Notes: generated by a model from the sequence alone, not told the origin. A stretch of DNA of 64,000 nucleotides from CAJXVY01 sp965657575 (GCA_965657575.1 CBFHOK010000006.1:1-64000), one strand, 5' to 3'. Counted from the first letter of the stretch, positions 18,047 through 26,291 are shown. Made by a program: numbers and translations.

Positions 18047-19024
18047 TTGGATATCGATCTGAGCGTTTTGAGGATGCTCGAGCGGGAAAAAGAAATACCG
18101 TTTGAAGACCTTGTTCAAATAATTGAGGACGCGATTCTGGCAGCGTATTTTCGTCATGTGGGAAACCATGATGTTGGACCAAGAGCTCACCTCGACAAAA
18201 AAACTGGAGCAGTAACCATCTTCAATCAAACCTTTGATGAAGAGGGTGAGGTGGTATCCGAGGAGGATGTGACTCCGAGCGATTTTGGACGTGTCGCTGC
18301 ATACGCAGCTAAGCAGGTCATTGCCCAGAGAATGCGGCAGATTGCCGATGACGGATTGATGGGTGAATTCAAAGCCCGTGAGGGAGACATAGTCACAGGA
18401 ACCATCCAGCAGGGGAGCAGACCCTACATGGTTCATGTTGACCTGGGACCAGTTGAGGCTCAGATGAGTCCAGAGGAACAGGTTCCCGGAGAGGAATACA
18501 CCCACGGCAAGAGAATCAGGGTGATAATCACTCAGGTGAAAAAGGGCACCACCGGTCCACAAATATCTGTTTCCCGAACACACCCAAACCTTGTTCGCAA
18601 GCTTTTCGAACTGGAGGTTCCTGAAATTGCTAGCGGTGAGGTTGAAATAACATCAATTGCTCGCGAGGCGGGACATCGTTCAAAAATTGCAGTACGCGCC
18701 AACGACCCATCTGTAAATGCCAAGGGGTCCTGCATAGGCGAGCTTGGGCAGCGAGTCAGAGCGGTGATGGCTGAGCTGAATGATGAGAAAATTGACGTGG
18801 TTGATTACAAAGAGGACCTAGCAGAGTTTGTTGCGCAGGCTTTGAGCCCAGCGAGAGTTTCAAGTTCGTTCGTGATTGATCCAGAGATTGGTGCGGTTAG
18901 AGTTTTGGTTCCAGATTTCCAACTTTCACTGGCAATCGGCAGAGAGGGTCAAAACGCTCGACTGGCTGCAAAGTTGACTGGTGCGAAGATAGATATCCAA
19001 CCAGATAGCGTTTTAGAGGACTAG
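18047..19024 (+). CDS. nusA: Transcription elongation/termination factor NusA
   Basis: NusA binds RNA polymerase and affects pausing, termination and antitermination. The 325-residue protein has the N-terminal polymerase-binding domain, an S1 domain (EGDIVTGTIQQGSRPYMVHVD), and two KH domains, with SVNAKGSCIGELGQRVRAVM in the first and VPDFQLSLAIGREGQNARLA in the second. The start is TTG 18047 with a good Shine-Dalgarno GGAGG six bases upstream. In relatives rimP usually stands between proS and nusA; here only 13 bases separate them. Confidence 0.96.
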   Translation: MDIDLSVLRMLEREKEIPFEDLVQIIEDAILAAYFRHVGNHDVGPRAHLDKKTGAVTIFNQTFDEEGEVVSEEDVTPSDFGRVAAYAAKQVIAQRMRQIADDGLMGEFKAREGDIVTGTIQQGSRPYMVHVDLGPVEAQMSPEEQVPGEEYTHGKRIRVIITQVKKGTTGPQISVSRTHPNLVRKLFELEVPEIASGEVEITSIAREAGHRSKIAVRANDPSVNAKGSCIGELGQRVRAVMAELNDEKIDVVDYKEDLAEFVAQALSPARVSSSFVIDPEIGAVRVLVPDFQLSLAIGREGQNARLAAKLTGAKIDIQPDSVLED

Positions 19025-19052
19025 CAAGGTTTGATTGTTTGGCTTTAGGGGC

Positions 19053-19191
19053 TAGACTTGAGAATCCTGAGATTTCAGGACGAAAGATAGGCAAGAAAAG
19101 ATGCTGGCAAAACGATGAGTTGCTCAAAGTGAGTGCGATCAACTAGCAATGGCCTGCCCTGACCGGGGTTTGGCCTCGGACAGGAGAAATT
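19053..19191 (+). promoter_or_regulatory. infB promoter and leader
   Basis: TTGATT (19031-19036), a 16-base spacer and TAGACT (19053-19058) make a likely sigma-70 promoter for infB inside the nusA-infB gap. The leader of about 125 bases contains a short perfect hairpin (TCCTGA, loop GATT, TCAGGA, near 19065-19080). It ends with the Shine-Dalgarno CAGGAG before TTG 19192. The gap holds no recognisable ylxR gene. Confidence 0.5.
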
Positions 19192-21768
19192 TTGGCGCTT
19201 CCACGCGTTTACGACATAGCCAAGGAATTAGGGATAGACACCAAAGTCGCCCTGGCTAAATTAGAAGAGCTCGGCGAGTATGTGAAGAGTGGCTCATCAA
19301 CAATCGCCCCTCCCGTAGCAAAAAGACTTAGAGACGCCTTCCCAAAGGCATCAAAGGAAAAGGCTGCCGAGAAACCCGCAGCAGCAAAACCTCAAAAACC
19401 AAAGCCTGCAAAACCTTCAGAACCGGTGAGTGAGCAACCCGCAGAGGAAACCAAACCTGCAGAGCCTAAGCAGGATCAACCAGCAGACAGTGCACCCAAG
19501 CCCAGTGCTGCAGGTGCCGCTGCACCCAAGCCGCCAACTTCCGGTGCCCCTCGAAGGGGTAACAATCCATTTAGTTCAAACCAGGGAATGGGTATTCCTC
19601 GACCAATGGCCAAGCCGGGTGGCAATAATCCCTATTCGGGCGCTCAGGCCGATAGAAGACCTAAATCAACAAGACCAGCCAGACCCTCAACCGATGGAAA
19701 GCCAACGGGTGACAGGCCACAGTCGAGACCGAAACCAGGAGGCGCTCCAGGTGCCGGCGGAGGCGCACCATTCGGCGGAGCTCCCGCAGCAAAGCCTGGT
19801 TTCGCAGGACGCGGTCGCGGAGGTCGCGGTGCTGGAACAGCTGGTGCATTTGGAAAGGGAGGTTCTAGGAACAAATCCCGTAAGTCCAAGAGAACAAAGC
19901 GTGAAGAATTTGAGCAACGTCAAGCCCCATCAATTGGTGGCGCAGTTGTTCCAAGAGGAGACGGTGAAACGCTAATCAGGCTAAGGCGTGGTGCCAGTTT
20001 GCAGGATTTCGCTGACAAGATTGATGCAAATGCTGGACAGTTGATCACAGTTTTGTTCCACCTCGGTGAGATGGCAACAGCCACAGCATCACTGGATGAA
20101 GACACCTTCCAGATTCTTGGCGAAGAGCTTGGCTACAAAATTCAGATTGTTAGCCCGGAGGATGAAGAGCGTGAGCTCTTTGAGGGCTTTGGACTGGATA
20201 TTTCTACCGATATCGAAGATGAAGACACCGAAGACCTCTTGCCAAGACCTCCGGTCGTCACGGTTATGGGTCACGTGGATCACGGTAAGACTAAATTGCT
20301 AGACAGCGTGAGGCTTGCAAACGTGGTTGCTGATGAGGCTGGCGGTATCACCCAGCACATTGGTGCATATCAAGTCCACACCACTCACGACGGACAAGAC
20401 CGCGCCATTACCTTCATTGACACCCCTGGTCACGAGGCGTTTACTGCCATGCGTGCTCGTGGAACCAAGGTGACAGACATTGCCATCTTGGTTGTTGCAG
20501 CCGATGACGGAGTTATGCCGCAGACCATTGAGGCTCTAAACCACGCGAAGGCGGCCGAGGTGCCGATTGTGGTCGCCGTAAACAAGGTGGACAAGGACGG
20601 TGCAAACCCAGCAAAAATTCGTCAGCAGTTGACTGAGTTTGATCTGGTCGCCGAAGAATATGGTGGCGATGTGATGTTCGTGGATGTCTCAGCATTGAAA
20701 AACCAGGGTATGACAGAGCTGCTAGACGCAGTATTGCTGACAGCCGATGCTGCGCTAGATCTTCGAGCTAATCCAGACAAAAGTGCGAGGGGAGTTGCAA
20801 TTGAGGCAAACCTTGACAAAGGACGTGGATCAGTTGCAACCGTTTTGATTCAATCCGGAACACTCCGAGTCGGCGACGCGGTCGTTGCTGGAGCTGCTCA
20901 CGGAAGAGTCCGAGCAATGTTTGACGAGGATGGAAATCCAGTAGAGGAAGCCGGTCCATCCAGACCAGTTCAGGTGCTCGGTTTGCAAAGTGTTCCTCGT
21001 GCAGGTGACACTTTCGTTGTTGCTGAAGACGAACGACAAGCAAGGCAAATCGCTGAAAAGCGCGAGGCTGCGGACAGAAACGCATTGCTGGCGAAGAGTC
21101 GCAAGCGCTTGTCACTTGAAGACTTCACCAAGGCGCTCGAAGAGGGCAAGGTTGAGAGTCTGAACTTGATTATTAAGGGTGATGTCTCCGGTGCTGTTGA
21201 GGCCTTGGAGGACAGTCTGCTGCAAATTGATGTTGACGACAGCGTCGCACTGAGAATCATTCACCGTGGAGTCGGTTCGATTACCGAGAGTGATGTCAAC
21301 CTTGCAACGGTTGATAACGCCATCATCATTGGCTTCAACACCAGGCCTGATGTGAAGGCCAAGGAAAGGGCTGATCGTGAGGGTGTCGACATCCGTCACT
21401 ACACAGTCATCTACAACGCCTTGGATGACATTGAGTCGGCGCTGAAGGGAATGCTAAAGCCTGAATACGAAGAGGTTCAGCTTGGAACCGCTGAAGTTAG
21501 AGATATCTTCAAGTCTTCCAAGGCTGGCACAATCGCAGGTTCGTACGTCAGGAGCGGTTTGATCAGAAGAAACGCTATGGCAAGGGTGACCAGAAACGGC
21601 GAATTGTTAGCCGAGGGCTTGAAGGTCGAATCTTTGAAGAGATTCAAAGATGACGCCACTGAGGTGAAGGCTGACTTTGAGTGTGGTATCGGTCTGGGTG
21701 ATTTCAAGGATCTGCAGGTTGATGACGTGATTGAAACCTATGAGATGCAGGAGAAGCCGAGGGTCTAA
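19192..21768 (+). CDS. infB: Translation initiation factor IF-2
   Basis: IF-2 is the GTPase that places initiator tRNA on the ribosome. The 858-residue protein has an N-terminal IF2N module (VYDIAKELGIDTKVALAKLE), a long Lys/Ala/Pro- then Gly/Arg-rich linker (about residues 55-235), and the G domain with GHVDHGKTKLLD near residue 360, DTPGHEAF near 410 and NKVDKDGA near 465. Two beta-barrels and the fMet-tRNA-binding C-terminus follow (GTIAGSYVRSGLIRRN). The start is TTG 19192 behind CAGGAG. Its stop overlaps rbfA by one base (TAATG). Confidence 0.98.
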   Translation: MALPRVYDIAKELGIDTKVALAKLEELGEYVKSGSSTIAPPVAKRLRDAFPKASKEKAAEKPAAAKPQKPKPAKPSEPVSEQPAEETKPAEPKQDQPADSAPKPSAAGAAAPKPPTSGAPRRGNNPFSSNQGMGIPRPMAKPGGNNPYSGAQADRRPKSTRPARPSTDGKPTGDRPQSRPKPGGAPGAGGGAPFGGAPAAKPGFAGRGRGGRGAGTAGAFGKGGSRNKSRKSKRTKREEFEQRQAPSIGGAVVPRGDGETLIRLRRGASLQDFADKIDANAGQLITVLFHLGEMATATASLDEDTFQILGEELGYKIQIVSPEDEERELFEGFGLDISTDIEDEDTEDLLPRPPVVTVMGHVDHGKTKLLDSVRLANVVADEAGGITQHIGAYQVHTTHDGQDRAITFIDTPGHEAFTAMRARGTKVTDIAILVVAADDGVMPQTIEALNHAKAAEVPIVVAVNKVDKDGANPAKIRQQLTEFDLVAEEYGGDVMFVDVSALKNQGMTELLDAVLLTADAALDLRANPDKSARGVAIEANLDKGRGSVATVLIQSGTLRVGDAVVAGAAHGRVRAMFDEDGNPVEEAGPSRPVQVLGLQSVPRAGDTFVVAEDERQARQIAEKREAADRNALLAKSRKRLSLEDFTKALEEGKVESLNLIIKGDVSGAVEALEDSLLQIDVDDSVALRIIHRGVGSITESDVNLATVDNAIIIGFNTRPDVKAKERADREGVDIRHYTVIYNALDDIESALKGMLKPEYEEVQLGTAEVRDIFKSSKAGTIAGSYVRSGLIRRNAMARVTRNGELLAEGLKVESLKRFKDDATEVKADFECGIGLGDFKDLQVDDVIETYEMQEKPRV

Positions 21769-22190
21769 TGGTTGATCACGCCAGAGCTCGAAGGCTTTCG
21801 GAGCGCATCAAGGTATTGACTGCGGAGGCTTTGGAGAAAGTTGTCAAAGATCCAGATTTGGGTTTTGTGACAATCACCGATTGTCACGTGACACCTGATT
21901 TAGCAAATTCCAAGATTTATTACACGGTCTTCGGAGATCAGCAGCAGAAAGAACTTTCTGCAGAAATCTTGGAGAAGTATCGGGGACGAATTCGAAAAGA
22001 GATTGGTAATCGCCTGGGAATCAAGGTGACACCAACCGTTGAATTCGTGACAGATGCAATCCCTGAGTCGGCAGCAGCACTAAACGAGTTATTGGCTGAA
22101 GCTAAAAAGCGTGACAGTGATTTGGCCAAAAACGCCAGTGGTGCAAAGCCTGCGGGTGAAGAGGACCCCTATAAGCACAAGGAGATCTGA
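21768..22190 (+). CDS. rbfA: 30S ribosome-binding factor A
   Basis: RbfA is a cold-linked maturation factor for the 30S subunit and the 5' end of 16S rRNA. The 140-residue protein starts with ARARRLSERIKVLTAEALEK and includes VTITDCHVTPDLANSKIYYT and RIRKEIGNRLGIKVTPTVEF, all typical of the family. The charged C-terminal tail is divergent. It overlaps infB by one base and truB by one base, so translation of the three is coupled. Confidence 0.96.
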   Translation: MVDHARARRLSERIKVLTAEALEKVVKDPDLGFVTITDCHVTPDLANSKIYYTVFGDQQQKELSAEILEKYRGRIRKEIGNRLGIKVTPTVEFVTDAIPESAAALNELLAEAKKRDSDLAKNASGAKPAGEEDPYKHKEI

Positions 22191-23047
22191 TGTCCATATC
22201 GGGCATTGCTCTGATTGACAAACCTCAAGGCTTTACCTCCCACGATGTGGTGGCAAAGTTACGCGGGGTTTTGGGCACTCGCAAAATAGGACACGCAGGA
22301 ACTCTTGACCCGATGGCCACCGGACTTTTAGTTATCGGCGTTGGTGCCGGAACAAAACTAATGACCTACCTCTCAGGCTCGGATAAGTCCTACCAGGCCA
22401 CGGTAAGACTGGGTGAAGCTACCTTCACGGATGACGCCGAAGGAGAGACGGTTTTTAGCGCCAGCAAATCCGAACTTGAGGGCATAAGTGCTGAAGATAT
22501 TTTCGAAGCTGTCTCCTCGTTCGAAGGTAAACAACTCCAAGTTCCAAGTCGAGTAAGCGCCAAAAAGATTGACGGAAAAAGAGCTTACGATCTAGCTCGA
22601 GAAGGAAAAGATTTTCAACTTGAGGCTGTTCAGGTAGAGGTTGCAAGGATTGAGCCTGGCAGTCCGAGATTTGGTGAATATATAGATTTTGAGATTGAGG
22701 TTGATTGCTCCAGCGGGACCTTTATTCGAGCGTTAGCTCGTGACATAGGCCAGAAGCTCGGTGTCGGTGGACACCTAACCGCCTTGAGGCGGACTCGAGT
22801 TGGGAAATTTGATATCGACGAGGCGACTGATATTCAAGAGGCGCACCCTATGAGCATGGCTGAAGCCGCCGGAAGGATTCTGCCGGTTGTTGAGATAGAT
22901 GATTCCCAACAGCAAGAACTCTCCTTTGGGAGACAGTTAGACATTCAGAGTGAGCATGAGTTTTTGGCCGCTGTTTACGGAGATAGGCTTATCGCTATTG
23001 TTTCTGGTGGGAAAAAATTATCTCCGAAGACGGTTTTCAATGGTTGA
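22190..23047 (+). CDS. truB: tRNA pseudouridine(55) synthase
   Basis: TruB makes pseudouridine 55 in the T-loop of tRNAs. The 285-residue protein has IALIDKPQGFTSHDVVAKLR, the catalytic aspartate in GHAGTLDPMATGLLVIGVG, the KSYQATVRLGEAT segment and the CSSGTFIRALARDIGQ motif. A C-terminal PUA-like region follows. It overlaps the next small membrane gene by 8 bases rather than being directly next to ribF as is usual. Confidence 0.96.
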   Translation: MSISGIALIDKPQGFTSHDVVAKLRGVLGTRKIGHAGTLDPMATGLLVIGVGAGTKLMTYLSGSDKSYQATVRLGEATFTDDAEGETVFSASKSELEGISAEDIFEAVSSFEGKQLQVPSRVSAKKIDGKRAYDLAREGKDFQLEAVQVEVARIEPGSPRFGEYIDFEIEVDCSSGTFIRALARDIGQKLGVGGHLTALRRTRVGKFDIDEATDIQEAHPMSMAEAAGRILPVVEIDDSQQQELSFGRQLDIQSEHEFLAAVYGDRLIAIVSGGKKLSPKTVFNG

Positions 23048-23414
23048 GTTTTGGTTTTGGTTTCAGTTGTGGACATACGTCGCAGTTGGCGTGATCTCAC
23101 TGATAATGACCATTTTTTCTAAAGTCTTGCACTCAATCACCCTGGTTGCGCAGATGGCGGTGGTCGCAGGCCTAAGTCTGCAGACTCTGCTTTCTACATT
23201 CCTCGCCATATTGGGCCAGCGAGCCGAGACCAGCACTCTTGAGTTTTTTGGGTATCTGATTGTTGCCCTGATGGTCTCCGTGGGTGCGATCATTTGGGGA
23301 TTGCTAGATAGAAAAAACAGGTGGTCAAATGCGGTTATGTCACTTAGTGCATTTACGGTAGCGGTCATGGTGATCCGAATGCAGCAACTTTGGACAGGAG
23401 TGAGCCCAGTATGA
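23040..23414 (+). CDS. Small hypothetical membrane protein, four predicted segments
   Basis: I do not recognise this family. From ATG 23040 (MVEFWFWFQLWTYVAVG) the 124-residue product has four hydrophobic stretches: residues about 5-28, 33-57, 66-87 and 96-115, joined by very short loops (for example GQRAETSTLE and DRKNRWSN). The start overlaps the truB stop by 8 bases, and its stop overlaps the next gene as ATGA. A longer in-frame start at 22950 lies inside truB and is rejected. With the following gene it may form a small membrane pair. Confidence 0.7.
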   Translation: MVEFWFWFQLWTYVAVGVISLIMTIFSKVLHSITLVAQMAVVAGLSLQTLLSTFLAILGQRAETSTLEFFGYLIVALMVSVGAIIWGLLDRKNRWSNAVMSLSAFTVAVMVIRMQQLWTGVSPV

Positions 23415-23800
23415 AAACCACAGGCATCGGCAGATTGCTAATCGCTGTTTATGCGGTCTTCGCACTCAGTGCAACGGCAAGGGCAAGTTACCAACTTGTG
23501 TTTGAATTTGACCAGGCTCCGGTGGCCTATTCCTTATCAGCTTTGGCTGCAGTGGTTTATATCTTGGCAACGATGGCCTTGAGTAGAGCTGGTGAGACAT
23601 GGAAAAAAATTGCCTGGGGGAGTGTTCTATTTGAGCTAACCGGTGTGATCTCGGTTGGTTTGCTCAGCGTGTATATCCCGGAGTATTTTGCCCACCCATC
23701 AGTATGGTCAGGCTTTGGCGAGGGATATGCTTACATTCCGGCGGTATTACCGATACTTGGAATTATTTGGTTAGCAAGGCGAGATGCAAATACACAGTGA
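23411..23800 (+). CDS. Small hypothetical membrane protein, four predicted segments
   Basis: This 129-residue product is unrecognised. It has hydrophobic stretches at about residues 7-25, 36-58, 66-88 and 102-122, with one longer outside loop containing IPEYFAHPSVWSGFGEGYAYI. ATG 23411 makes an ATGA overlap with the gene before it, so I prefer it over TTG 23390. The end overlaps ribF by 17 bases. The compact coupling truB, two membrane genes, ribF suggests all four are made together, but says little about function. Confidence 0.7.
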   Translation: MKTTGIGRLLIAVYAVFALSATARASYQLVFEFDQAPVAYSLSALAAVVYILATMALSRAGETWKKIAWGSVLFELTGVISVGLLSVYIPEYFAHPSVWSGFGEGYAYIPAVLPILGIIWLARRDANTQ

Positions 23801-24692
23801 CCTGAACCACTTACAGGTGGATAAATCAGTCGTGTCGATTGGCAAATACGACGCACTCCACCTCGGCCATCAACACATTCTGAACTCCATGGTCTCTTAC
23901 GCTCGAGAACAGGGTCTGCCAGCAGCCGTTGTCACCTTCGACAGGCATCCCAATCACGTTTTGAAGCCTTTGGAGGTTCCAGTTCCGGTCCTTGGGGATT
24001 CTCAGCGGAAAGAACTATTTGAAGACCTTGGAATTGATATTTTGTTGCAACTGGAGTTTAACCAAGAACTAGCAGAACTTCCGGCAGAGGGGTTTGTGAG
24101 GAGATACCTTGTTGAGACTCTAAACGCCCAGAAGGTATTTGTTGGCGAGCACTTTAGGTTTGGGGCCGGAGGAGCTGGAGATTGGCATGCAATTGCAAAT
24201 CAAGGATTGTCGGTGGAGAGCGTGGAGCACCTTTCACTGGATGGCGAAAAGATTTCAACAACAAACATTCGGGTTGCCCTGAATGAAGGCGATGTTGAGT
24301 TGGCAGCGAAGATGCTGGGTAGAAACCACCAAACGACCGGTGTTGTTGAAAAAGGAAGACAGCTTGGCAGGACTTTGGGTTTCCCAACTGCAAACCTTTC
24401 TCGATCGAGCGAGGGCATGCTGCCAGCCGATGGGGTTTATGCCGGATATTTACACGTCGGTGGAGAAAGATACGTTGCAGCGCATTCTGTAGGCACAAAC
24501 GACACCGTCGGCGAGATTCCGAGATTGGTTGAATCACACGCGGTAGGCCGAGATGATCTGGACCTTTATGGTGAAATAGCAAGCGTTGAATATGTCAAAA
24601 AAGTTAGAGGCTGGAAAAAGTTTGACAGTATCGAAGAGCTTGTTGAGCAAGTACAGAAAGACATCCAAAAGACAATAAGTCTTATCAGCTAA
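23784..24692 (+). CDS. ribF: Bifunctional riboflavin kinase/FAD synthetase
   Basis: RibF turns riboflavin into FMN and then FAD. The 302-residue protein has an N-terminal nucleotidyltransferase domain with SIGKYDALHLGHQHIL and VGEHFRFGAGGAGD, and a C-terminal flavokinase domain with GRQLGRTLGFPTANLS and the terminal KKVRGWKKFDSIEELVEQV. The usual GNFDGVHxGH signature appears as GKYDALHLGH: the HxGH catalytic core is kept while neighbouring residues differ. It starts inside the end of the preceding membrane gene. Confidence 0.95.
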   Translation: MQIHSDLNHLQVDKSVVSIGKYDALHLGHQHILNSMVSYAREQGLPAAVVTFDRHPNHVLKPLEVPVPVLGDSQRKELFEDLGIDILLQLEFNQELAELPAEGFVRRYLVETLNAQKVFVGEHFRFGAGGAGDWHAIANQGLSVESVEHLSLDGEKISTTNIRVALNEGDVELAAKMLGRNHQTTGVVEKGRQLGRTLGFPTANLSRSSEGMLPADGVYAGYLHVGGERYVAAHSVGTNDTVGEIPRLVESHAVGRDDLDLYGEIASVEYVKKVRGWKKFDSIEELVEQVQKDIQKTISLIS

Positions 24693-24783
24693 CTCCCAAC
24701 TTACTCTCAGGCTAGTCCCTACTAAATCCCAGCTTTATTTCATTCCACTCCGACATCGTTAGATGCAAGGAAAGGAAATAGAA

Positions 24784-25275
24784 ATGACCGAAGAAATCGA
24801 GAAAGATAAAAAAAGTTTTTTCTCTAGAACATGGGTGAAAGTAACAGCTGGAGTTTTGGGAGGAACAGTCATATTGACTGGAACTTTTGCAACGGGAGCG
24901 ATTGCTGGAGTAAAAGCGGACAGCAGAGGGTTTGACAGATCAATGTCAGTATCAGCTCACGATAATCGTCAGCAGCTTACTTTTATGGGAACCCGTTCAG
25001 AGAGTCAAGGCATGGGCCACTACGGAGGCGACAAAAGAGGTATTGGCGGACACCGTGGAGAGCATGAATCTCTGACCGAGGAGCAGCGACTAGAGCGAAT
25101 CAACCAGTGGTTGGAGTCTTTGGAATTAGAACCACTTAGCCAGCTACCTGAAGAGCTTTCTGGTAGTCCAGAGGAGCTAGTCGAGCAGCGCCAGCTGGAT
25201 ATGGTCAACAATAGACTCGAGCGATTGGGCTTGGAACCTATCGATGAGTTGCCGGAGGGATACCCGGCTAAATAA
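24784..25275 (+). CDS. Membrane-anchored or secreted protein with tandem LEP/LPE repeat
   Basis: Unrecognised. From ATG 24784 (Shine-Dalgarno AAGGAAAGGAAA) the 163-residue product has a charged start (TEEIEKDKKSFFSRTW), one hydrophobic segment at about residues 20-41 (VTAGVLGGTVILTGTFATGAI), a Gly/His-rich middle (GHYGGDKRGIGGHRGEH) and a C-terminal half with two related units. The first reads RLERINQWLESLELEPL then SQLPEEL; the second reads QLDMVNNRLERLGLEPI then DELPEGYP. It ends at a perfect 16-bp hairpin that should terminate transcription. Probably exported; role unknown. The upstream ATG at 24763 lies before the ribosome site and is rejected. Confidence 0.7.
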   Translation: MTEEIEKDKKSFFSRTWVKVTAGVLGGTVILTGTFATGAIAGVKADSRGFDRSMSVSAHDNRQQLTFMGTRSESQGMGHYGGDKRGIGGHRGEHESLTEEQRLERINQWLESLELEPLSQLPEELSGSPEELVEQRQLDMVNNRLERLGLEPIDELPEGYPAK

Positions 25276-25279
25276 GACC

Positions 25280-25316
25280 AAACACTAAACCCACCCACGA
25301 GGTGGGTTTAGTGTTT
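25280..25316 (+). terminator. Perfect 16-bp inverted repeat, likely terminator
   Basis: The arms AACACTAAACCCACC (from 25281) and GGTGGGTTTAGTGTT (from 25301), plus one more A-T pair outside, make a perfect stem with the 5-base loop CACGA. The stem is AT-rich at its base but is followed by few T residues on the plus strand. It lies 4 bases after the stop of the preceding gene and ends 4 bases before the next start codon. Confidence 0.75.
25309..25314 (+). promoter_or_regulatory. -10 box TAGTGT of the DUF805 gene, inside the hairpin
   Basis: TAGTGT lies in the right arm of the terminator-like hairpin and ends 6 bases before GTG 25321. This is the leaderless spacing used elsewhere in the window. 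Confidence 0.4.
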
Positions 25317-25320
25317 AACG

Positions 25321-25890
25321 GTGAACAAAACAGGTTTTGTCGAAGCAGTTGGAAATGCCTTACGCGGGTATTTCAAATTTCGCGGAACCGCCTCAAGGGC
25401 TGAGTTCTGGTGGTTCATCCTGTTTCTAGTCCTCACCTCCGTTACCACCGGCCTACTGGATAACTTGCTGTATCCGTCATCGGTGAACATCGACAGTGTG
25501 CTCAGGGGGGAGCAGGCTATTCCGTTTGCACCTTTTTCTGTTTTCACCGCGGTTCTGTTTTTGATCCCGACTCTGGCCTTGACGGCAAGAAGGTTTCATG
25601 ATGCAGGGCATAGTGCCAAGTGGCTGTATCTATTGCTGATTCCTGGCGGTTATATGTTGCTAGCAGTAATCGGAATAGGTTTGATTTTGCTCACATACGG
25701 AACGGTTGGCATTGAGCTGTTGCTACCCATTTATTTCCTGATCTTTCCCGTTGCAGTCTCTACCTTTGGCCTTGGAATTGTTTACTTCATATTTCTCATG
25801 CAGCCAACCAAGACCTTCTTTGAGGGAAATCTGTTTGCTGAACCGAATGTCCCAGATTGGCCCTACGGCATCGAGGGATCAACTTCCTGA
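25321..25890 (+). CDS. DUF805 family membrane protein
   Basis: The segment YFKFRGTASRAEFWWFILF is the DUF805 hallmark (FxGRxxRxEFW). The later ALTARRFHDAGHSAKWLYLL matches the family's second conserved block (ARRLHDxxxSGWW). The 189-residue protein has about four membrane segments and a short cytoplasmic tail ending NVPDWPYGIEGSTS. DUF805 proteins are widespread inner-membrane proteins without a settled function. The GTG start is only 4 bases past a strong hairpin and has no Shine-Dalgarno, which suggests leaderless translation. Confidence 0.85.
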   Translation: MNKTGFVEAVGNALRGYFKFRGTASRAEFWWFILFLVLTSVTTGLLDNLLYPSSVNIDSVLRGEQAIPFAPFSVFTAVLFLIPTLALTARRFHDAGHSAKWLYLLLIPGGYMLLAVIGIGLILLTYGTVGIELLLPIYFLIFPVAVSTFGLGIVYFIFLMQPTKTFFEGNLFAEPNVPDWPYGIEGSTS

Positions 25891-25915
25891 CCTAGATATT
25901 TATAGCCTGCACCGC

Positions 25916-26007
25916 TAGACTTGCGAAGTTGCCGTGTATCGGCCGCGGAGCCAGAGGGTTTTAAACACAAGGTTTGAAACGCCGCGCTGTGATTAGAAAG
26001 GATCAGA
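25916..26007 (+). promoter_or_regulatory. rpsO promoter and structured leader
   Basis: TAGACT (25916-25921) is a likely -10 box. The roughly 80-base leader can form a stem from CGCGG (25944-25948) and CCGCG (25982-25986) enclosing a GGTTTTAAAC/AAGGTTTGAAAC region, and ends with AGAAAGGA before ATG 26008. S15 genes in several bacterial groups are repressed by S15 binding to their own leader, so autoregulation is plausible here but not shown. Confidence 0.45.
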
Positions 26008-26277
26008 ATGGCTTTAGATAAAAGCGTAAAAGCTGAGATTGTAAAAGAGTATGCCACCCACGAGGGTGACACCGGTTCACCAGAGGTTCAGGTTGCTGTT
26101 CTGACCCGTCGAATCACTGACCTCACCGAACACATGAAAATCCACAAGCACGACCACCACTCACGTCGTGGATTGTTGTTGCTTGTTGGTCAGCGCAAGC
26201 GCCTTCTTGGTTACCTCCAGGATGTCGACATCGAGCGCTACCGTGCATTGATTGCCAAGCTTGGCTTGCGTCGATAA
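26008..26277 (+). CDS. rpsO: 30S ribosomal protein S15
   Basis: S15 binds the central domain of 16S rRNA early in 30S assembly. The 89-residue length is exact for the family, and HEGDTGSPEVQVAVLTRRI plus HMKIHKHDHHSRRGLLLLVG and the end RYRALIAKLGLRR are diagnostic. It stands alone with its own promoter, leader and terminator just upstream of pnp, the pairing seen in most bacteria. Confidence 0.98.
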   Translation: MALDKSVKAEIVKEYATHEGDTGSPEVQVAVLTRRITDLTEHMKIHKHDHHSRRGLLLLVGQRKRLLGYLQDVDIERYRALIAKLGLRR

Positions 26278-26291
26278 GTATTTCTTCAGCT

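Noticed and set aside
18026..18583. 185-codon minus-strand frame over nusA
   Set aside because: Shadow of nusA; no family resemblance and it conflicts with a secure gene.
19025..19191. Hidden ylxR gene or remnant between nusA and infB
   Set aside because: Only very short open frames exist and none shows the YlxR cysteine or GRGAY-type motifs.
25280..25316. CRISPR repeat or insertion-sequence end
   Set aside because: A single palindrome with no further copies or spacers nearby and no transposase; terminator or operator fits better.
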